DNA of 15,603 bases, taken from assembly GCA_943357275.1 (NCBI GenBank), contig CALRGL010000015.1:1-15603 (forward strand). Direction: 5' to 3'. Each line of letters opens with the position of its first letter. The first letter of the stretch is position 1. The DNA comes from Candidatus Uhrbacteria bacterium RIFOXYB12_FULL_58_10. Its GTDB lineage: Bacteria > Patescibacteriota > Patescibacteriia > UBA9934 > GWF2-40-263. Below are positions 1-7,089 of the stretch, one piece after another. The notes beneath the pieces are model-generated. The model made no database searches and was not told the DNA's origin. It was given only the letters and a program-made list of their open reading frames with translations. The position numbers were made by a program, and so were the translations under genes.

Positions 1-638
1 CCAAAGATATTCCAGGGAATCTTATATACGAATCTTGGAAGCCAAGAAGACATGTTCAATCGACCACGATCTTGTCTTACCACATACAACTCTTCATCAA
101 CGAACGTCCCAACATGGTTTTGATCCAACATCGTCAGCCACAGATCCCAATCCTGAAACTTCTTGATCGACTCATCAAACTCTGGGAAATGCTCACGGCG
201 AATGAGAGCCGCGGACGTATGAATGAAGTTGCGTTTTCGTAGAGCTGTTTCATCAAATGCACGACAACGAAAACGCTTCCATCCCCATTTAAATCGACAA
301 TACGCATAGGACACTTCAGGATGGGCGTTTAGCTCTGTTTCAAGCTGTTCAAGCATTGATGGCTTCATGACAACGTCAGCATCACAAAACAAGACCAGAT
401 CACCCGTTGATTGTTTGAATCCGTAATTTCGAGCCGATGGCGCACCAGCGTTGGGTTGATAAAGATAGGAAAGACGATCTCCATAACCTTCGACTAATTC
501 CCGAGTCTCGTCTGTGGAACCATCATCAACCACAAGAATTTCGTCTGCTGGACGAGATTGCGCAAGCACAGCGTCAATCGTTCGTGCGATTGTCTTACCA
601 TGCTGATAACTGCTGATAATGACAGAAATCGAACTCAT
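1..638 (-). CDS. Family 2 glycosyltransferase, 3' end cut by window edge
   Basis: Predicted GT-A fold glycosyltransferase that moves a sugar from a nucleotide-sugar onto a glycan or lipid-linked acceptor on the cytoplasmic side. The 212 visible residues start MSSISVIISSYQHG, the usual GT2 opening strand. VVDDGSTDE lies near residues 36-44, and the metal/nucleotide-binding DAD (D86, D88) follows LVLFC. A QDWDLWL stretch at 162-168 matches the acceptor/catalytic-base region (ED/DWD type) of WcaA-like GT2 enzymes. The reading frame is open to base 1, so the C-terminus is missing. The ATG shares bases with the TGA stop of the upstream GT4 gene (ATGA), which indicates translational coupling; there is no clear Shine-Dalgarno. 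It follows a Wzx-like flippase and a GT4, so a role in surface glycan assembly is inferred. The sugar and acceptor cannot be read from sequence. Confidence 0.9.
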   Translation of the reverse strand, partial: MSSISVIISSYQHGKTIARTIDAVLAQSRPADEILVVDDGSTDETRELVEGYGDRLSYLYQPNAGAPSARNYGFKQSTGDLVLFCDADVVMKPSMLEQLETELNAHPEVSYAYCRFKWGWKRFRCRAFDETALRKRNFIHTSAALIRREHFPEFDESIKKFQDWDLWLTMLDQNHVGTFVDEELYVVRQDRGRLNMSSWLPRFVYKIPWNIF

Positions 639-1678
639 AAATAAGGTTCAAGTTTGGAGAATTGCTGTTCACAGGTAAATTCATTTTGTGCTCGATTGCG
701 TGCCATTGATCCAAGTTGATCACGCTCCTCTTTATGACTCAACAACCGATCAATCCACGTTGCAAGTTCAGGAATATTATTATCTTCAAGCAAAATTCCC
801 GTTTCACCATCAATAACAGCTTCATCAATTCCTGAAATGCGCGTAGCGATTGATGGAATTCCGTAAGAAGCCGCTTCCATATAAACAAGACCAAAACCTT
901 CTTTATCGATTGGATCGCTGACAACAGGCATCACAAACAGATCGCTTTCTCTATAAATCTTGGATTTTTCTTCCTCGTTCACGTCTCCATGAAACACAAC
1001 AACAGAGTCGAGATTGAGCGAATGTACCGTTGATCGAATCTGTTCTTCAGAGGGACCAGTTCCAACGATGTGGTAGTTAATCTCACCAAGTCGCCCCATT
1101 TGTCCGAGCTCTGCAAGCGCTCTAAGGACACGTTCATGACCTTTACGAGGAACAAGTCGACTGACTGTTAAAATCTGCTTTTTCTTTGAATCATGAATAC
1201 TAACTTCTGGAATCGACTCTAAACAAGGATAAACAACCAATGCTTCATGGACCCCAAATAGACTTAATTCTTGAGCAAGGGCATTTGAATTGGCAACAAT
1301 AAGACGCGCGGACTTCAGAACAAGCTGAGCAAGCTTCATTTTAAGAAAAGATTGACGAACGAGCCGAATATCAAGCCCATGCACAATCACAACATAGGGC
1401 TTCTTTGTAATCCACTTTGCAATCAGAGCAGCTGTTCCAAACGGAATCACATGACTGATGATGACAATGTCATACTGAGACTTCTGTTTTATCAGTCGAA
1501 GCGTTGTCTTCAGCCATTTTGGCCAAATACGCTTAAACAGAAGATCACTCTGCATCACTTCCATCCGGTCACCAAAGTAACGTTTCATGGAACTCAAATA
1601 CGTCGCCACTCCCCCACGATTTGGTGGATAGTCTGGTGTGACAAGCAGTAATCTGGATTTGGTTATTAACGTATCCAT
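635..1678 (-). CDS. Family 4 glycosyltransferase (GT-B fold)
   Basis: A 347-residue retaining glycosyltransferase of the GT4 family, expected to work at the inner face of the membrane on a lipid-linked glycan. The N-terminal Rossmann domain opens LLLVTPDYPPNRGGVATYL (residues 10-28), where the GGVATY loop contacts the acceptor in this family. The C-terminal domain starts near ILTVSRLVPRKGHE (169-182). The hallmark E-X7-E nucleotide-sugar motif is E260 to E268 in EGFGLVYMEA, followed by the usual SGIDEAVIDGETG stretch. Length is slightly short for GT4 but both domains look complete. The ATG lies one base after the Wzx stop, and its TGA overlaps the next ATG, so the three glycan genes are probably one message. 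This is the only gene here ending in TGA. Substrate specificity is unknown. Confidence 0.92.
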   Translation of the reverse strand: MDTLITKSRLLLVTPDYPPNRGGVATYLSSMKRYFGDRMEVMQSDLLFKRIWPKWLKTTLRLIKQKSQYDIVIISHVIPFGTAALIAKWITKKPYVVIVHGLDIRLVRQSFLKMKLAQLVLKSARLIVANSNALAQELSLFGVHEALVVYPCLESIPEVSIHDSKKKQILTVSRLVPRKGHERVLRALAELGQMGRLGEINYHIVGTGPSEEQIRSTVHSLNLDSVVVFHGDVNEEEKSKIYRESDLFVMPVVSDPIDKEGFGLVYMEAASYGIPSIATRISGIDEAVIDGETGILLEDNNIPELATWIDRLLSHKEERDQLGSMARNRAQNEFTCEQQFSKLEPYL

Positions 1679-1679
1679 A

Positions 1680-3122
1680 TTATTTGATGGATCGCCCCAT
1701 CAACGTTTTCATTAAAACAAGTTCATCCGTATGAACAGACTTTGTGATAAACAAGAGAAGAACATAAGAAATTGCACACACAGGAACAGCCAAAATCCAT
1801 CCAAAGGCATCTTTGATAATAAATCCAATCAACAGCATCACAAATCCAGAAAACAGAATTTTACCGAGATTCCACCCAAGTTCTCGAAAAGAAAAACCTT
1901 TGATAATCGATGGAACCCTTGTCATTCCTGCAACAAACATAAAGATAAAACTGAACAAAGCCGCATAAGCAGCACCTGAAACTCCAAGCGTTGGAATCAA
2001 CAAATAGTTTAATCCTGCGTTCAAAATCATTGTAATTCCGATGATTTTTGTCTTGGTAATCTGTCGATCGGCCGAATTTAGCAAAGCACCGACGGGAAAA
2101 TCTAAAAAGATAGGAATTAAAACCAGAACAAGCGTTCTCAAGACAGAACCAGCGGAGGCATAACTTGATCCAGCCATGAGTACCGCTTCTGGTGCTACAA
2201 GCCAAATACCAAACGTGATCGGGACAGCAATAATCATCATGTACCAAAGCGATCGTTCAAACAGTTTTTTCAATGCGACAGGATCTGAGGAAATTGTTGC
2301 ACTAAAACTAGGATAGAGACCAGCGACAAATGCGAGTGGCAAAAACTGAAAAGCGTAAGTAAATTTATAAGCGATACTATAAAGACCAACTTCTGTTGTT
2401 CCAAGAAACTTGGAGATCATGATGCTATCAATGTACGAATAGACTTTGATAAAAATAGCAGCAAGAGCAAATGGTATTGCTAACCGCATTAATTTCTTCA
2501 AAAAAACACCATCCCATATTGGTGAAAACACATCTGTTCCAAACGTCTTTGCTACGCCATAACTAGAAATACAAAGATTAACAAACGATCCAATCGCAAG
2601 AGCAACGATTAACCAAACAAGCGACGGAGAAGTCAAAAGGACAAAACTACCAACAAGAGCCGTGACAAACATCCCAACAAACATTCCAACCGATTCGTAC
2701 TTTAGTTCTTGTCTGCCACGAAGCATGCCGTAAAAAAAGACTTGAAATGAGTCCAAAATCAAAATACTCGATGCAATCAAAATCAAGGATCGAAGATAAT
2801 AATCATATCCAAGCAGATGACTAGCCAAAATCATTCCAACAACGGCAATAATCGTAAACGGATACTTAAGCATCAAAGCTTTTTGTGCAAACTGTTTTGA
2901 CTCTTCAGGCTGTTTAGCAATTTCTCGAATCAAAACTGCTGTTATTCCGATGTCTGTCATGACCGAAAAAATCATTGTCAATGATGTTGCAAGAAAATAA
3001 GATCCGGTGTTTTCCGGCATCATGACACGGGCCAAAAACAAAAAATAGACAAAAGCAATAATCTTTTGACCAACAGAAGCAAGCGTCAAATAGAACGTAT
3101 TTTTTGCTAATTTGTGGCTCAC
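1680..3122 (-). CDS. Wzx-like polysaccharide / lipid-linked oligosaccharide flippase
   Basis: A 480-residue integral membrane protein of the MOP exporter superfamily (Polysacc_synt/MATE-Wzx type), expected to flip an undecaprenyl-linked oligosaccharide to the outer face. The sequence is almost entirely hydrophobic helices with short charged loops, fitting roughly 12-14 membrane segments. The N-terminal KNTFYLTLASVGQKIIAF and the later YSIAYKFTYAFQFLPLAFVAGLYPSFS are characteristic. The start is GTG at 3122: an in-frame TAA lies only 15 bases upstream and the next Met is near residue 34, past the first helix. No Shine-Dalgarno is visible, and a weak promoter would place the transcript start next to the start codon. 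GT4 and GT2 genes follow directly, which supports Wzx over a drug MATE pump. It is distinct from the MurJ gene of this window. Confidence 0.88.
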   Translation of the reverse strand: MSHKLAKNTFYLTLASVGQKIIAFVYFLFLARVMMPENTGSYFLATSLTMIFSVMTDIGITAVLIREIAKQPEESKQFAQKALMLKYPFTIIAVVGMILASHLLGYDYYLRSLILIASSILILDSFQVFFYGMLRGRQELKYESVGMFVGMFVTALVGSFVLLTSPSLVWLIVALAIGSFVNLCISSYGVAKTFGTDVFSPIWDGVFLKKLMRLAIPFALAAIFIKVYSYIDSIMISKFLGTTEVGLYSIAYKFTYAFQFLPLAFVAGLYPSFSATISSDPVALKKLFERSLWYMMIIAVPITFGIWLVAPEAVLMAGSSYASAGSVLRTLVLVLIPIFLDFPVGALLNSADRQITKTKIIGITMILNAGLNYLLIPTLGVSGAAYAALFSFIFMFVAGMTRVPSIIKGFSFRELGWNLGKILFSGFVMLLIGFIIKDAFGWILAVPVCAISYVLLLFITKSVHTDELVLMKTLMGRSIK

Positions 3123-3131
3123 ATTACAGCT

Positions 3132-3160
3132 ACTTTAGCGCATCCAAGACGATTTTGCAA
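3132..3160 (-). promoter_or_regulatory. Possible sigma70-like promoter for the wzx-GT4-GT2 genes
   Basis: On the minus strand TTGCAA (3160-3155) and TAAAGT (3137-3132) are separated by 17 bases, each matching 4 of 6 consensus positions. It sits directly after the terminator of the preceding gene, where a new promoter would be needed. A start six to seven bases downstream would fall at about 3125, almost on the GTG, giving a leaderless or near-leaderless mRNA. The match is weak in an AT-rich spacer. Confidence 0.35.
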
Positions 3161-3183
3161 AATAAAAAAAGGGCTTTTGGCCC
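3160..3183 (-). terminator. Intrinsic terminator after the 290-residue gene
   Basis: Read on the minus strand, GGGC (3183-3180) and GCCC (3174-3171) form a short GC stem around a CAAAA loop, followed directly by seven T residues and then ATTTT. It lies nine bases past the TAA of the hypothetical gene. The stem is only four pairs but all GC, and the U-tract is strong. Confidence 0.75.
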
Positions 3184-3191
3184 AAGAAGAA

Positions 3192-4064
3192 TTACGTGGA
3201 AGGATCATCCGGATTATACATGAACGTACGACGATGAGCCTGATCTTGTTTGCGAATCAAACTACGAAGCTCTTGGTCACCCACAATGGTTTTACCAATC
3301 TTGTCGATAGGAAAACCGCATTCACGAAGTTGATCGGACAACTCGTTGGTTGCATAAACTGCCTTCCAAAGGCTAATCATGCATGGCTTGAAAGACAGAC
3401 TGAAAATTGCACTGAGTGCTTCTGTATGCATCGTTTTCCATTCATCGTGCGATGGAACTCGAGGCAAAGGCAACTCTTTGTAATTACGCTGATACAACAA
3501 AAAGGAGGTAAACGGAAAACAGATACGAGCATTCAATTCACGCTTTCCATTTTCCTTTTTGGCTCGATCGTGTTCACGGGTGACACCAACAAGAGACGAA
3601 GCCTCGGGCTGAAAAAACTCTTTGCCATCGATCTTATAACCAAACCACAATTGAATTGCCGTACCATCCAATGGTTCCGGAGCCCCCAATTCACTCAACT
3701 GTGCATGTGCATCCTCAAACGCTTGAACCATGTTGTAACTGGCATGTCGACCTCGAACCTGACCACCGCCAGTGTCAATCAAGGTTCCAACTTCCGACAA
3801 GAAACGTCGACGCATCAAGGGATTGTCAGGTGAAACGGTCAGCTTCCACTGATGCAGAACACCTTGTGCAAGACGTTTTGTCTCAAGAACAGTACGCAGA
3901 CCAATCAGAGCAGGCAAAGACGTGCCAAGCGAGTCAAAACGCATCGACAAAATGTCTGACGGCAACGCGCATGGCATAGAAACTTCTCGTCGTTGCGACG
4001 GGTCCGTGAGCTGATCTGTAATAGAAACACGAACACCAACACGACCACTCGATTGTTCACTCAT
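3192..4064 (-). CDS. Unrecognised 290-residue protein, monocistronic
   Basis: I do not recognise this protein. From the ATG at 4064 it is 290 residues, beginning MSEQSSGRVGVRVSITDQ. It has no signal peptide and no clear membrane helix, so it is probably soluble and cytoplasmic. The middle holds a charged stretch around 165-178 and a hydrophobic patch ICFPFTSFLLYQ (181-192). Three Cys residues (32, 182, 228) plus C249 do not form a metal motif. The C-terminus is basic, then ends YNPDDPST. The start is chosen because GGAGGT lies just upstream; an extension to 4142 would add a 26-residue hydrophobic stretch read through the promoter. The gene has its own promoter and terminator and lies between the ribosomal-protein operon and the glycan genes. 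No function is assigned. Confidence 0.8.
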   Translation of the reverse strand: MSEQSSGRVGVRVSITDQLTDPSQRREVSMPCALPSDILSMRFDSLGTSLPALIGLRTVLETKRLAQGVLHQWKLTVSPDNPLMRRRFLSEVGTLIDTGGGQVRGRHASYNMVQAFEDAHAQLSELGAPEPLDGTAIQLWFGYKIDGKEFFQPEASSLVGVTREHDRAKKENGKRELNARICFPFTSFLLYQRNYKELPLPRVPSHDEWKTMHTEALSAIFSLSFKPCMISLWKAVYATNELSDQLRECGFPIDKIGKTIVGDQELRSLIRKQDQAHRRTFMYNPDDPST

Positions 4065-4067
4065 AAA

Positions 4068-4073
4068 ACCTCC
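4068..4073 (-). promoter_or_regulatory. Strong Shine-Dalgarno deciding the start of the 290-residue gene
   Basis: GGAGGT on the minus strand lies four bases (GGAGG to ATG) before the ATG at 4064. It is one of only three clear GGAGG-type sites in this window and it fixes the start against an upstream in-frame ATG at 4142. Confidence 0.75.
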
Positions 4074-4097
4074 ATTGAAAGAACAGCGTGCGCAAAA

Positions 4098-4126
4098 ACA
4101 GTAAGCGAAAACAACAAAAATGTCAA
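4098..4126 (-). promoter_or_regulatory. Sigma70-like promoter of the 290-residue gene
   Basis: A perfect TTGACA (4126-4121) is followed after 17 bases by TACTGT (4103-4098), a 3-of-6 match to the -10 box. The -10 is weak, but spacing and position fit: it lies just past the ribosomal operon terminator and would start transcription near 4091, giving a leader of about 27 bases that contains the strong GGAGGT site. Confidence 0.55.
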
Positions 4127-4133
4127 TATATAC

Positions 4134-4162
4134 AAAAAACATCCCAAATCGGGATGTTTTTA
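4134..4162 (-). terminator. Intrinsic terminator of the ribosomal-protein operon, possibly bidirectional
   Basis: An inverted repeat with arms at 4135-4145 and 4151-4161 (minus strand AAAACATCCC and GGGATGTTTT) closes a five-base loop and is followed by a T-tract. It lies a few bases past the rpsI stop. The A-tract on the other side means it could also act on plus-strand transcripts, although no plus-strand gene is seen. Confidence 0.9.
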
Positions 4163-4165
4163 AAT

Positions 4166-4570
4166 TTAACGTTTGCTAAATTGTGGGGCTCGTCGAGCGC
4201 TCTTGAATCCGAATTTTTTGCGTTCTCGTACGCGAGCATCACGTTTGAGATAACCGAGTTTCTTCAAAGTTGTGCGGAGTTCTGGGTTGAATTCAACCAA
4301 AGCTCGTGACACACCAAGACGAACAGCATCAGCCTGACCATTCATTCCACCACCATTAACATGGACAGTAATGTCGAAAACATTTGCTGTATCAGTCTTT
4401 GTAAGTGGATTCATGACCGTTTCCTGCATAAGAGCTACAGGAAAATAAGCCTTGAGTTCTTTTTCGTTAACGAGGATTTTTCCGCTTCCACCATGGTGCA
4501 AACGAACACGTGCGATCGCTTCTTTGCGTCGTCCAATTCCCTCAATGTATGTTTTCTGTGAATCTGACAT
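4166..4570 (-). CDS. rpsI: 30S ribosomal protein S9 (uS9)
   Basis: A 134-residue uS9, a small-subunit head protein whose C-terminal tail reaches the P-site tRNA. The family features are present: GIGRRKEAIARVRL near 11-24, VNGGGMNGQADAVRLGVSRAL in the core, and the basic tail KKFGFKSARRAPQFSKR ending in the invariant SKR. Length is normal (E. coli about 130). It is the last gene of the operon, starts three bases after the rplM stop, and is followed directly by a strong terminator. L13-S9 is a conserved bacterial pair. No clear Shine-Dalgarno precedes the ATG, so coupling to rplM translation is likely. Confidence 0.98.
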   Translation of the reverse strand: MSDSQKTYIEGIGRRKEAIARVRLHHGGSGKILVNEKELKAYFPVALMQETVMNPLTKTDTANVFDITVHVNGGGMNGQADAVRLGVSRALVEFNPELRTTLKKLGYLKRDARVRERKKFGFKSARRAPQFSKR

Positions 4571-4573
4571 AGG

Positions 4574-4930
4574 TTAGTTGGAAACGTTCAAACGCTTCAT
4601 TCGTTCTGTTCTGTGTTTGTTTTTTGGCAACATGCGTGAAACAGCTCGTCGAATCACTTCTCCAGGATTCTTGGCAAAAACGCTTGAGAGCGCTTCCATT
4701 TTCAATCCTTTTGCGTAACCAGAATGTCGGTAGTAGAATTTTTGATCAAATTTCTTTGCTCCAATCTTTACTTTAGAAGCGTTAACTACTTGAACGTGGT
4801 CACCAATATCAAGGTGAGATTGAAAAGCAACCTTGTGTTTACCAAGCAAAAACATAACAACTTCCGTTGCGATGCGGCCTGGTGGTTTGCCTTCTGCGTC
4901 AATTGTATGAATATCACGATTCGTTTCCAT
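4574..4930 (-). CDS. rplM: 50S ribosomal protein L13 (uL13), short form
   Basis: uL13 is an early-assembling large-subunit protein. Family signatures are the IDAEGKPPGRIATEV start region, LLGKHKVAFQSHLDIGDHVQVVNASKV, the YYRHSGYAKGLK segment and the VSRMLPKNKHRTERMKRLNV end. At 118 residues it is shorter than E. coli L13 (142): about 11 residues are missing at the N-terminus, and the chain stops right after the KRLNV helix, so the usual YAG...HPAQQP-type tail is absent. The start codon is one base from the rplQ stop and no upstream in-frame extension is available without entering rplQ. The trimmed form fits a reduced-genome lineage. Confidence 0.97.
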   Translation of the reverse strand: METNRDIHTIDAEGKPPGRIATEVVMFLLGKHKVAFQSHLDIGDHVQVVNASKVKIGAKKFDQKFYYRHSGYAKGLKMEALSSVFAKNPGEVIRRAVSRMLPKNKHRTERMKRLNVSN

Positions 4931-4931
4931 A

Positions 4932-5282
4932 TTAAACTAGTTCAATTTGAACCATTTCAGCTCCATCCCCTTGTCGGTTCCCGATTTTTACAATTCGGGT
5001 GTATCCGCCCGGTCGAGTTTTATATCGTGGGCTGAGCACTTCTAAGATTTTGTTAACTGGGTGTTCTGTATAAAACAACTTCATGAGTTCACGTCGGTGA
5101 GCTAGAGTTGGCTCTTTTCCAGAAGTAATTGCTTTTTCAACAACTGATCGCAATACCTTTGCTTTTGCAGCTGTTGTTTGAATTTTCTCATAGAGAACAA
5201 CAGATGTGGCGAGATGCCGAATCAAGGCTTCCCGAGGTGCCTTTTTTCTATCCAATGTTTTTACCTTGTTTCGGTGACGCAT
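4932..5282 (-). CDS. rplQ: 50S ribosomal protein L17 (bL17)
   Basis: A 116-residue bL17, a bacteria-specific large-subunit protein near the exit tunnel. It begins MRHRNKVKTLDRKKAPREALIRHLATSVVLYEKIQTTAAKAK, the conserved N-terminal half, and ends in the typical GGYTRIVKIGNRQGDGAEMVQIELV strand. Length is normal for the core protein. It follows rpoA by three bases, the standard bacterial order. No strong Shine-Dalgarno is present, so coupling to rpoA is likely. Confidence 0.98.
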   Translation of the reverse strand: MRHRNKVKTLDRKKAPREALIRHLATSVVLYEKIQTTAAKAKVLRSVVEKAITSGKEPTLAHRRELMKLFYTEHPVNKILEVLSPRYKTRPGGYTRIVKIGNRQGDGAEMVQIELV

Positions 5283-5285
5283 ACA

Positions 5286-6053
5286 TTATTCGTTTTCTAC
5301 TGATTCATCAGGGTTTTGAGAGAAATCTTGTTCAGAACTCTCAGATTGACCCTGGAAAGAGGTGGCAGGATTATGTAACAAAATGGAAAAGTAGTCAATA
5401 AGCATCTTCACAGCCTGTTCAACTGCATCCTGAGGTGTGATCGTGCCGTCCGTCTCAATATTCATGATCAAACGATCATAGTTGGTAATTTCTCCAACAC
5501 GAGCATTTTCAACACGATATCCTACATTTCGAATTGGTGAGAACAGTGAGTCGATAGCAATGGTTCCTAAATCATGAATCTCACCTGTTCGATCTTCCGT
5601 TCTAAGATATCCACGACCTCGTCGAACAGTCAATTCCATTTCAAAGTCGAAGTTGTCTGCTGTAACAGTTGCAATAACTGCTTCAGGATTTACAATTTCG
5701 ACATCTGCATTTGGTTGAATGTCACCAGCAGTAACAGTCTTAATTCCTCGTGAAGAGAGCTTAAGTGTTACTGGTTCATCCGTGAATACTCGCATGCGAA
5801 GTGCTTTGAGGTTTAAAATCACCTCAAGGACATCTTCACGAACACCTTCTACTGCATGAAACTCGTGTGTCACACCTTTGATTTTTACAGCTGTAACAGC
5901 TGCTCCAGGCAAAGATGAGAGCAAAACTCGACGCAAAGCGTTACCTAGTGTTGTTCCATATCCGTAAAAACAAGGTTCCACAATGAACAAGCCCTCGTTA
6001 GGGCGTTCACCTTGTTCGAAACGTATGTTCGATGGAAGAAGAATGTTCTCCAT
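5286..6053 (-). CDS. rpoA: RNA polymerase alpha subunit lacking the C-terminal domain
   Basis: The alpha subunit dimerises and scaffolds beta and beta' during RNA polymerase assembly. The alpha-NTD is complete: EPCFYGYGTTLGNALRRVLLSSLPG (26-50) is the dimerisation and beta-contact region, GVREDVLEVILNLK is at 70-83, and the final helix ITPQDAVEQAVKMLIDYFSIL is at 205-225. The protein then ends after a short Ser/Gln/Glu-rich tail (230-255). E. coli alpha is 329 residues, and its residues from about 249 form the alpha-CTD that binds UP elements and activators. No such domain is present and none could be hidden by a frameshift, because rplQ starts three bases after the stop. A well-placed AGGAGG (6069-6064) ten bases upstream marks it as one of the best ribosome sites here. 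Confidence 0.97.
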   Translation of the reverse strand: MENILLPSNIRFEQGERPNEGLFIVEPCFYGYGTTLGNALRRVLLSSLPGAAVTAVKIKGVTHEFHAVEGVREDVLEVILNLKALRMRVFTDEPVTLKLSSRGIKTVTAGDIQPNADVEIVNPEAVIATVTADNFDFEMELTVRRGRGYLRTEDRTGEIHDLGTIAIDSLFSPIRNVGYRVENARVGEITNYDRLIMNIETDGTITPQDAVEQAVKMLIDYFSILLHNPATSFQGQSESSEQDFSQNPDESVENE

Positions 6054-6063
6054 AGAAAAGGGT

Positions 6064-6069
6064 CCTCCT
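6064..6069 (-). promoter_or_regulatory. Strong Shine-Dalgarno of rpoA
   Basis: AGGAGG on the minus strand lies ten bases before the rpoA ATG, in the 21-base gap after rpsD. The neighbouring ribosomal genes show weak or no such site, so rpoA appears set for independent and efficient initiation. Confidence 0.8.
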
Positions 6070-6074
6070 TAAGA

Positions 6075-6689
6075 TTATCGAGAGTAAAACTCGACGATGA
6101 GTGTAGGATCAAACTGTTTATCAAAATCTTCACCTTGTGGAAGACTTGTAACCTTACCTGTCAATGTCTTTTCGTCGCGTGTGAGCCATTTTGAAACTTG
6201 AGATGCTTTGACCGCATCCGGGATTTGTTTAACAATCCCCTTTTCTTTCTTTGTATCCTTGATAGAAATCTCATCACCAACACTTACTTTGTAAGATGGG
6301 ATATCTACGCAGTTTCCATTAATCTTGATAAAACCATGACTTACCATTTGACGTGCTTGTCGACGTGTTTTTGCAAAACCTAGTCGGAAAATCACGTTAT
6401 CCAAACGAAGTTCAAGCATTTGCAACATAACTTCTGCAGTATTTCCTTCACCGCGTTCTGCGGAATTGAAATAATTGCGGAATTGCTTTTCAAGAATTCC
6501 GTAGATAGCTTTTGCTTTTTGTTTCTCGATCAACTGCTCGCCATAGGAAGACAAGCGAGGTCGGTGTTGACCTTGTTTTGGTCCGTGAATGCCTGGTGGA
6601 TATGATCGTCGGCGAACATATTTCTCCTTTCCAAGGACGATTCCCAAACGTCGAGAACGTTTTACAATTGGGGTTGAACTTTTTGCCAT
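6075..6689 (-). CDS. rpsD: 30S ribosomal protein S4 (uS4), zinc-free form
   Basis: A 204-residue uS4, a primary 16S rRNA binder that nucleates 30S body assembly; in E. coli it also represses its own operon by translational control. Visible family parts are the N-terminal RRSYPPGIHGPKQ, the helical GILEKQFRNYF segment, LELRLDNVIFRLGFAKTRRQARQMVSHGFIKING (the S4 RNA-binding domain, about 92-155) and the C-terminal IVEFYSR. The four-Cys zinc site at the N-terminus of some uS4 proteins is absent; the only Cys is within the S4 domain. Order rpsK-rpsD-rpoA is standard. Whether S4 autoregulation works here cannot be read from the sequence. Confidence 0.98.
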   Translation of the reverse strand: MAKSSTPIVKRSRRLGIVLGKEKYVRRRSYPPGIHGPKQGQHRPRLSSYGEQLIEKQKAKAIYGILEKQFRNYFNSAERGEGNTAEVMLQMLELRLDNVIFRLGFAKTRRQARQMVSHGFIKINGNCVDIPSYKVSVGDEISIKDTKKEKGIVKQIPDAVKASQVSKWLTRDEKTLTGKVTSLPQGEDFDKQFDPTLIVEFYSR

Positions 6690-6692
6690 AGA

Positions 6693-7088
6693 TTAGACGC
6701 GTCGTGGTTTTGGAGGTCGACAACCGTTATGTGGAAGAGGAGTAATATCCTTAATAGAAAGTACGTGGAAGCCATTTGCGTTTAATGCGCGAACAGCTGA
6801 ATCACGTCCTTGTCCGATTCCGTTTACAAATACACTTACTTCCTTAAGACCGCTTCCTTTTACCTTTTCAGCAGCATTTTTTACGATCAAACTTGCTGCA
6901 TAAGGAGTTGCTTTCTTTGGACCTTTGAATCCACAGTTTCCAGCACTAGACCAAGCGAGTGTATTTCCGTTTAAATCTGTAAGAGTCAAAATCGTGTTGT
7001 TGTACGTTGCCTGAATATAGGCACATCCTTGACTAACTTGTCGTGCAACTTTTTTCTTACGAGATTTTGTTTGCTTAATGTCTGCCAT
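6693..7088 (-). CDS. rpsK: 30S ribosomal protein S11 (uS11)
   Basis: A 131-residue uS11, located on the platform of the small subunit near the mRNA exit and E site. Characteristic sequence includes AYIQATYNNTILTLTDLNGNTLAWSSAG, GFKGPKKATPYAASLIVKNAAEK, FVNGIGQGRDSAVRAL and the C-terminal ITPLPHNGCRPPKPRRV. The basic Lys/Arg N-terminus is normal. It begins one base after the rpsM stop and is followed three bases later by rpsD, the standard alpha-operon order. Confidence 0.98.
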   Translation of the reverse strand: MADIKQTKSRKKKVARQVSQGCAYIQATYNNTILTLTDLNGNTLAWSSAGNCGFKGPKKATPYAASLIVKNAAEKVKGSGLKEVSVFVNGIGQGRDSAVRALNANGFHVLSIKDITPLPHNGCRPPKPRRV

Positions 7089-7089
7089 A

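Noticed and set aside
635..637. UGA recoded as glycine, as in Gracilibacteria/Absconditabacteria
   Set aside because: UGA ends the GT4 gene at a normal family length and none occurs in frame within the other recognised genes.
3114..3833. Long open frame on the plus strand (239 codons)
   Set aside because: It is antisense to the 290-residue gene, has no ribosome site and crosses the minus-strand terminator; its composition looks like a shadow frame.
4065..4142. Hydrophobic N-terminal extension (signal-peptide-like) on the 290-residue protein
   Set aside because: It would begin upstream of the promoter and of the GGAGGT site; the ATG at 4064 fits the ribosome site.
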